Below, piece after piece: positions 7,402-11,175 of a DNA stretch of 11,175 bases. The notes beneath the pieces are model-generated. The model was not told the origin of the DNA, did no database searches, and saw only the letters and a program-made list of their open reading frames with translations. A program made the position numbers and the translations under genes. Source of the DNA: Anaerolineales bacterium UBA6128 (GTDB lineage Bacteria > Chloroflexota > Anaerolineae > UBA1429); assembly GCA_002423325.1 (NCBI GenBank), contig DIVQ01000169.1:1-11175 (forward strand). Direction: 5' to 3'. Numbering within the stretch: the first letter of the stretch is position 1; each line of letters opens with the position of its first letter.

Positions 7402-7827
7402 ATGACCCTGGAAGAAGTTCTGTCCGTCATCGACGGCAAGCTGTTGTCTCCCGGTGCTGACCTCGCCATGGAGGTGGGGATGGCATGTGGCGCCGACCTC
7501 ATGAGCGATGTCCTGGCGTTCACCCACGAGGGGACCCTGCTGCTGACCGGCCTCACCAACCCGCAAGTCGTTCGCACCGCCGAGATGTCGGGCATCGCGG
7601 CGGTCGTTTTTGTGCGCGGCAAAGTGCCGCCCGCCGAGACCCTATCCCTCGCTCAGAGCACAGGCATCCCGCTGCTCGCCTCTCGCCTGACCATGTACGA
7701 GACGTGCGGCCGGCTCTTCAGGGCCGGTTTGCCCAGTTGTGGGATGTTCGAACTCTCCACTAACAGCTGGCAGCAGGCGTTTGGCGATGACAGCGAGGCC
7801 GACGCCGAACAGGTGCATCCAAGCTAG
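7402..7827 (+). CDS. DRTGG-domain protein (first of two), hydrogenase-type regulatory operon
   Basis: This 141-residue soluble protein is first in the operon. It starts at ATG 7402, with AGGA (7394-7397) upstream. It matches the small DRTGG-domain family by overall pattern: an N-terminal LEEVLSVIDGKLL, the central GMACGADLMSDVLAF (about 26-40), LLTGLTNPQVVRTAEM, a hydrophobic AAVVFVRGK strand, then IPLLASRLTMYETCGRLFRAGL. The literal DRT..GG residues are replaced here; the equivalent stretch is DLAMEVGMACGADLMSD (20-36). DRTGG domains also occur beside CBS pairs and in phosphotransacetylases, but their function is not established. Genes of this type are known next to electron-bifurcating [FeFe]-hydrogenase genes in anaerobes. 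A scaffold or sensor role in the cytoplasm is inference. The last 15 or so residues are acidic and variable. Confidence 0.8.
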   Translation: MTLEEVLSVIDGKLLSPGADLAMEVGMACGADLMSDVLAFTHEGTLLLTGLTNPQVVRTAEMSGIAAVVFVRGKVPPAETLSLAQSTGIPLLASRLTMYETCGRLFRAGLPSCGMFELSTNSWQQAFGDDSEADAEQVHPS

Positions 7828-7842
7828 TCGGGAGCGCGCTCA

Positions 7843-8757
7843 TTGAACGCAAACCCGGGCGAAGTCACGCGCGTTCAGGAACTGGTCTATGAGCTCAAGA
7901 TCGACCAGGTGATGACGCGCGACGTCATCAGCGTGACGCCCGATACGACGCTGGGCGATCTGAAAGAGCTGTTGCGCACCAAGCGCATCTCGGGCGTGCC
8001 CGTAGTGCAGGAGGGCGCGCTGGTCGGGATGATCAGCATTGAGAACGTGATCCTGGCGCTTGAGCGCGGCGAGCTTGCCGCGCCGGTCGGCAGCAGGATG
8101 ACCACCGATGTGGTCTCGGTGCGTGCCGAAGATACGGTGGTCAGCGCCGTCAACCTGTTTGCACGCTACGGCTATGGGCGCTTCCCCGTGCTGGATGGCA
8201 AGGGCGCGCTGGTGGGCATCCTCACCAAGGGCGACATCGTCCGCGGGATGCTCAAACGGATGGAAGTTGAGTGGCAAGCGGAGGAGCTCGAGCGTTACCG
8301 CGCCAGCCACATCTTTGAAGATATCGAATCGGACGAGACCGGGCTGATCCTGCGCTATCGCGTCAAGCGTCAGGACTTTATCCGCGCTGGCGAGGCCGCC
8401 AGCAAGATCAAACGCGCACTGGAACGGCTGGGGGCGCATCCCCGAATCATTCGGCGGGTGGCTGTGGCTTCATACGAGGCCGAGACCAACCTCGTCATCC
8501 ACAGCGTGGGCGGCGAGATCATCGCCGAGATCCACCCCGACCGCATCAAACTGGTGGCGGTGGACAGCGGGCCGGGCATCGCTGACGTACAGCAGGCGCT
8601 GCAGGCGGGCTACTCGACCGCGCCCGACTGGATCCGCGAGTTGGGCTTTGGAGCCGGCATGGGGCTGAGCAACATCAAGGCCTGCTCTGATAGCATGAAG
8701 CTGGAATCGGAACTCGGCGTGGGCACGCGTCTTGAGTTGACAATCAAATTGCAGTAG
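7843..8757 (+). CDS. CBS-pair protein fused to an RsbW-like (anti-sigma type) ATPase domain
   Basis: This 304-residue protein starts at TTG 7843, supported by GGGAG (7830-7834) eight bases upstream and 15 bases after the previous stop. A tandem CBS pair occupies about residues 19-140 (IDQVMTRDVISVTPDTTLGDL, then MTTDVVSVRAEDTVVSAVN). Such pairs usually bind adenine nucleotides or S-adenosylmethionine. A linker (about 145-195) leads through DFIRAGEAASKIKRALERLG into a GHKL ATPase of the RsbW/SpoIIAB type. There the N-box has E214 and N216 in YEAETNLVIHS, the G1 box D241-SGPGI, and the second glycine-rich motif GAGMGLSNIK (from G270). No phospho-accepting histidine domain is present. RsbW-like proteins phosphorylate antagonist proteins on Ser/Thr and bind sigma factors; whether this one does so is unknown. 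Fusion to a CBS sensor suggests energy-state control of the ATPase, which is inference. It lies between two DRTGG genes. Confidence 0.85.
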   Translation: MNANPGEVTRVQELVYELKIDQVMTRDVISVTPDTTLGDLKELLRTKRISGVPVVQEGALVGMISIENVILALERGELAAPVGSRMTTDVVSVRAEDTVVSAVNLFARYGYGRFPVLDGKGALVGILTKGDIVRGMLKRMEVEWQAEELERYRASHIFEDIESDETGLILRYRVKRQDFIRAGEAASKIKRALERLGAHPRIIRRVAVASYEAETNLVIHSVGGEIIAEIHPDRIKLVAVDSGPGIADVQQALQAGYSTAPDWIRELGFGAGMGLSNIKACSDSMKLESELGVGTRLELTIKLQ

Positions 8758-8812
8758 GATGCGGGCCGTTTGGTTGCCGCGCGCACTGCGCGTCGACCTT
8801 GGGAGGAAGCCA

Positions 8813-9166
8813 GTGATAACCGTCCGGGAGATCGTCTCTGCGCTGTCGCTCGAGGTGGTGGCTGGCGGGGAGCACTTGGACCGCACCGTGACCGGTGGCT
8901 ATGCGTCGGACCTGCTCAGTTGCGTGATGGCCCGAGCGCTGCCCGGCAACGTCTGGATCACGCTTCAAGCCCATATGAACGTGGTGGCTGTCGCGGCGCT
9001 GCTCGATCTCAGTTGTGTGATTATCACCGAGGGCGTACGGCCCGAGGCCGAGGTTCTGGCCAAAGCAGATGAGCGCAGCATTGCGGTTCTGCTGACCACC
9101 GAGACGACCTACGCCATTGTGTGTGCGCTGGCCGGCCTGGGAATCACCGGGCAATCAGAGTGCTAA
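8813..9166 (+). CDS. DRTGG-domain protein (second copy)
   Basis: This 117-residue soluble protein is placed at GTG 8813 because GGGAGGA (8801-8807) lies five bases upstream. The in-frame ATG 8759, directly after the previous stop, would add 18 residues of unconserved sequence and lacks a clear ribosome site of its own. It carries a near-literal family motif, D23-R-T-V-T-G-G29 in LDRTVTGGYASDLLSCVM, then VWITLQAHMNVVAVAALLDLSCVIITEG and a C-terminal SIAVLLTTETTYAIVCALAGLGI. It aligns over its length with the first DRTGG protein but is clearly diverged, so the two may be a heteromeric pair (inference). Its stop (9164-9166) overlaps the GTG of the next gene by seven bases, which points to translational coupling. 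Confidence 0.8.
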   Translation: MITVREIVSALSLEVVAGGEHLDRTVTGGYASDLLSCVMARALPGNVWITLQAHMNVVAVAALLDLSCVIITEGVRPEAEVLAKADERSIAVLLTTETTYAIVCALAGLGITGQSEC

Positions 9167-9915
9167 CGAACGCGCTGCGACCCGTGTGGGCCGATCTGCA
9201 CATCCACACTGTCGCATCGGCGTGCGCAGAGGTCGAGATGATCCCGCCGCTGATTGTGCGGCGGGCCAGCGAGCTGGGCCTGGGGCTGATCGCCATCACC
9301 GACCATAATATGACCGAGAACGCTGGCGCGGTGATGCGCGCCGCCGAGGGCAGCGGGCTGACGGTGCTGCCCGGCATGGAACTGCAGACGCAGGAAGAGG
9401 TACACCTGCTCTGCCTTTTCGAGACGCTGGACCAAGCGCGCGCGTGGCAGGCCGTGGTAGATGATCATCTACCCGCGCTCCAGAACAATGACGAGTTTTT
9501 TGGCGCGCAGTTCATCGTCGACGAGACAGGCGATCTGGTGCGCCAGGACGAGCAGTTGAGGCTGACGTCGGCCGCGATCCCGCTCGATGAAGCGGTGGAT
9601 CGCGTACATGACTTTGGGGGGCTGCCCATCGCGGCACATGTCGACCGGCAGGCCAACGGGCTGCTTACCATTCTGGGCTTTGTGCCGCCGGGGTTGCCGC
9701 TGGCAGCGCTCGAGATCTCGGCGCGGGTGCCACCCGACGAGGCAACGCGGCGCTACCCGCAGGTGGCCGGATGGCCCCTGATCTGCTCGGGAGATGCACA
9801 CCGCCTGAGCGAGATGCGCGCCAGCACGCTATTGACGCTGGCATCGCCCAGCTTGCGCGAACTGGCGCTGGCGCTGTCAGGCGCCGACGATCGTCGAGTC
9901 AAACTGCTCCCCTGA
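9160..9915 (+). CDS. PHP-domain metal-dependent phosphoesterase
   Basis: This 251-residue protein starts at GTG 9160, overlapping the upstream stop by seven bases. The Shine-Dalgarno is weak, so coupled translation is likely. It is a PHP (polymerase and histidinol phosphatase) fold enzyme with the expected metal ligands: H14 and H16 in ADLHIHT, D48-H49 in TDHN, E74 in GMELQT, H160 in AAHVDR, and D212 with H214 in GDAHR. A trinuclear-metal phosphatase or phosphoesterase is therefore expected; the substrate is unknown. PHP proteins of this kind recur in hydrogenase-associated clusters of anaerobes, beside DRTGG and GHKL ATPase genes. Its role there is not established, but nucleotide or phosphoprotein dephosphorylation are reasonable possibilities. 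No polymerase or DNA-binding domain is attached, and no membrane segment is seen. Confidence 0.88.
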   Translation: MLTNALRPVWADLHIHTVASACAEVEMIPPLIVRRASELGLGLIAITDHNMTENAGAVMRAAEGSGLTVLPGMELQTQEEVHLLCLFETLDQARAWQAVVDDHLPALQNNDEFFGAQFIVDETGDLVRQDEQLRLTSAAIPLDEAVDRVHDFGGLPIAAHVDRQANGLLTILGFVPPGLPLAALEISARVPPDEATRRYPQVAGWPLICSGDAHRLSEMRASTLLTLASPSLRELALALSGADDRRVKLLP

Positions 9916-9958
9916 TCGATGGGGCAGCGCATATCACCAGTCCGAGGGAGGAAGCGAC

Positions 9959-10447
9959 GTGCTTGACCAGAAACAGGCTTTGACCGAAGAAGACCTCGAT
10001 CTTGCGCCGCTCGATGCGGTGTTGGACGAGTTGGCAGGTCAGGATGGCGCAGTGATTCCGGCCCTGCAAAAGGCGCAAGGGATCTTTGGGTACCTGCCCA
10101 CTCGCGTCATCAAGCACATCGCCAAGCGGCTGCATGCGTCAGAAGCGCAGGTGTATGGCGTGGCCACCTTTTACGCCCAGTTCTATTTGGCGCGTCAGGG
10201 ACGCCACAGCGTGCGCTGCTGCGATGGCACCGCCTGCCACGTGCGCGGCGCCCCCAAGGTGATCCAGGCCCTGGAGCAGGACTTGGGCATCGCTGCAGGC
10301 GAAACCACGCCCGACTATCGCGTCACGCTCGAAGTGGTCTATTGCCTGGGATCGTGCGGTCTGGCGCCCGTAATGGTCATCGATGGTCAGGTCGTAGGGC
10401 GGCTGGTGCCCGATAAGGCCGTCCAGTTGGTCCGTCAGTTGGTCTAG
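9959..10447 (+). CDS. nuoE: NuoE/HydC-type [2Fe-2S] subunit of an NAD(H)-linked oxidoreductase (probable bifurcating hydrogenase)
   Basis: This 162-residue protein starts at GTG 9959, with GGAGG (9947-9951) seven bases upstream. It belongs to the 24-kDa thioredoxin-like ferredoxin family. The N-terminal helical region includes AVIPALQKAQGIFGYLP and VYGVATFYAQF, both typical. The four cluster ligands are C88 and C93 (CDGTAC) and C129 and C133 (CLGSC), the classic C-x4-C ... C-x3-C pattern for one [2Fe-2S]. The length is normal for the family. The same subunit serves complex I (NuoE), NAD-linked formate dehydrogenases and electron-bifurcating [FeFe]-hydrogenases (HydC in Thermotoga naming, HndA in Desulfovibrio). 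The flanking DRTGG, PHP, stand-alone ATPase and small ferredoxin genes favour the hydrogenase version. The NADH-binding and catalytic subunits would be downstream, outside the window. The generic symbol is used because the complex is inferred, not seen. Confidence 0.93.
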   Translation: MLDQKQALTEEDLDLAPLDAVLDELAGQDGAVIPALQKAQGIFGYLPTRVIKHIAKRLHASEAQVYGVATFYAQFYLARQGRHSVRCCDGTACHVRGAPKVIQALEQDLGIAAGETTPDYRVTLEVVYCLGSCGLAPVMVIDGQVVGRLVPDKAVQLVRQLV

Positions 10448-11016
10448 TGCGCGAGCTATCGCTGCACGTGTTGGACGTGCTGGAGAACGCGCTGGCGGCC
10501 GACGCCACTCTGATCGAACTCGAGATCAACGAAGACAGCGCAGCGAACCGCCTGAGCATCCGCGTGACCGACAACGGTCGCGGGATGGATGCAGAGACCG
10601 TCGCACGTGTGAGCGATCCGTTCTTTACGACCCGCACTACCCGCGATATCGGGCTGGGGCTGCCGCTCTTCAGGGCCGCGGCCCAGCGCTGCAACGGCGA
10701 CCTGACGCTGCGGTCGCAACGGGGCGTGGGCACCGAGGTGCTGGCCGAGTTCGAGCGCGATCATCTGGACCGCGCGCCGCTTGGCGACATGAAGAGCACG
10801 TTGTTGGGCGTGATCCTGTCAGACCGCGTCCGCGACCTGCGCTACGAACACCGTGTGGACGGACGCAGTTTTGGTCTGGATACGCGCGAGTTGCGCGCCG
10901 TGCTCGGCGACGTACCTTTTACACACCCGAGTGTCAGAGACTGGTTGGAGGAATACCTCGATCAGGAATCGCTAGTGCTGGAGAACCCCGGCGGCCCGTC
11001 TGAAGGATCAGATTGA
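10447..11016 (+). CDS. Stand-alone histidine-kinase-type ATPase (GHKL) with conserved C-terminal extension
   Basis: This 189-residue soluble protein starts at GTG 10447, sharing one base with the upstream TAG (TAGTG). No good Shine-Dalgarno is seen, so coupled translation is expected. The first 100 residues are a complete ATP-binding catalytic domain: the N-box around N14 (DVLENAL), G1 box D42-NGRG46, F-box DPFFTTRTTR (57-66) and G2 box GLGLPL (from G69). There is no dimerisation/phospho-acceptor (HisKA) domain, sensor or receiver. The last 85 or so residues (PLGDMKSTLLGVILSD, then a YEHRVDGRSFGLDTREL stretch) form a further, uncharacterised region. From memory of such clusters, similar ATPases accompany NuoE/HydC genes in hydrogenase operons of Firmicutes and Thermotogae. 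Its phosphotransfer partner, if any, is unknown. It might instead act as an ATP-driven switch or assembly factor. This is inference. Confidence 0.85.
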   Translation: MRELSLHVLDVLENALAADATLIELEINEDSAANRLSIRVTDNGRGMDAETVARVSDPFFTTRTTRDIGLGLPLFRAAAQRCNGDLTLRSQRGVGTEVLAEFERDHLDRAPLGDMKSTLLGVILSDRVRDLRYEHRVDGRSFGLDTRELRAVLGDVPFTHPSVRDWLEEYLDQESLVLENPGGPSEGSD

Positions 11017-11063
11017 CTGGAGCCTGCCGGGATGCCGGTTGCTACAAAGAGAGGATGCACATC

Positions 11064-11175
11064 ATGCCCAAGATCAAGTCATTGGACGACCTGCGCAAGG
11101 TGCGCGAACAAACGCAGCACGAGATTGCCACCCGCACAGAGACGGGCACCACCATCATCATCGGGATGGGCACCT
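11064..11175 (+). CDS. Small [2Fe-2S] thioredoxin-like ferredoxin, N-terminal fragment (runs off window)
   Basis: Only 37 codons are visible. ATG 11064 is preferred because GAGAGG (11049-11054) is nine bases upstream; the in-frame ATG 11055 abuts that site. The N-terminus (MPKIKSLDDLRKVREQ), ending with TTIIIGMGT at the window edge, resembles the HndB-like (2Fe-2S) ferredoxin domain proteins. In those, a cysteine (GMGTC) usually follows exactly here, then a second C-x-n-C pair. In bifurcating hydrogenase operons this gene sits between the HydC-type subunit with its ATPase and the NADH-binding HydB-type subunit. That matches its position 47 bases after the ATPase gene. The cluster ligands are not within the window, so the assignment rests on N-terminal similarity and context. 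Confidence 0.72.
   Translation, partial: MPKIKSLDDLRKVREQTQHEIATRTETGTTIIIGMGT

Noticed and set aside
7843..8757. CBS protein as IMP dehydrogenase or a transporter subunit
   Set aside because: No IMPDH catalytic barrel or membrane segment is present. The C-terminal half is clearly a GHKL ATPase.
9959..10447. Reading the NuoE-like gene as part of a standard complex I operon
   Set aside because: No nuoA-D or other complex I genes flank it. DRTGG, PHP, stand-alone ATPase and small ferredoxin neighbours fit hydrogenase clusters better, although the downstream genes are unseen.

Overview
The window reads as chromosomal DNA of a high-GC bacterium with many GTG/TTG starts. It is most likely a member of the Chloroflexota (Anaerolineae-like). 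This is an inference from three things: the composition, the Pro/Thr-rich tail and beta-sandwich appended to a class A penicillin-binding protein, and an anaerobe-type hydrogenase regulatory gene set. No rRNA, tRNA, CRISPR array, insertion sequence or phage gene is visible.

Positions 1-4323 are a housekeeping and cell-envelope block. It opens with the 3' end of rho. Next comes a membrane-anchored LysM-LysM-M23 peptidase that ends at a strong intrinsic terminator. Convergent to it, on the minus strand, is a long class A PBP (glycosyltransferase 51 plus transpeptidase). A 160-bp divergent intergenic region (4324-4483) separates the PBP from a plus-strand cupin related to class I mannose-6-phosphate isomerases, which is followed by a 17-bp perfect stem-loop. 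A LytR-CpsA-Psr (LCP) family gene with its own promoter follows (5893-7239). The M23 hydrolase, the PBP and the LCP ligase together form a small wall-building neighbourhood.

Positions 7287-11175 are the most interesting part. A near-consensus promoter (TTGACA-N16-TATAAT with an extended -10 TG) starts what looks like one operon of seven genes. In order they are: a DRTGG-domain protein; a CBS-pair protein fused to an RsbW-like ATPase; a second DRTGG protein; a PHP-family phosphoesterase; a NuoE/HydC-type [2Fe-2S] subunit; a stand-alone histidine-kinase-type ATPase; and the start of a small [2Fe-2S] thioredoxin-like protein, cut by the window edge. From knowledge of Thermotogae and Firmicutes gene clusters, this set usually precedes the NADH-binding (HydB/NuoF-like) and catalytic (HydA) subunits of electron-bifurcating [FeFe]-hydrogenases. 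Those subunits would lie just beyond the right edge and are not seen here.

The working model is inference. The operon makes an NAD(H)/ferredoxin-linked hydrogenase together with a poorly described regulatory or assembly module. That module combines adenylate sensing (CBS), two unlike GHKL ATPases, two DRTGG proteins and a metal-dependent phosphoesterase.
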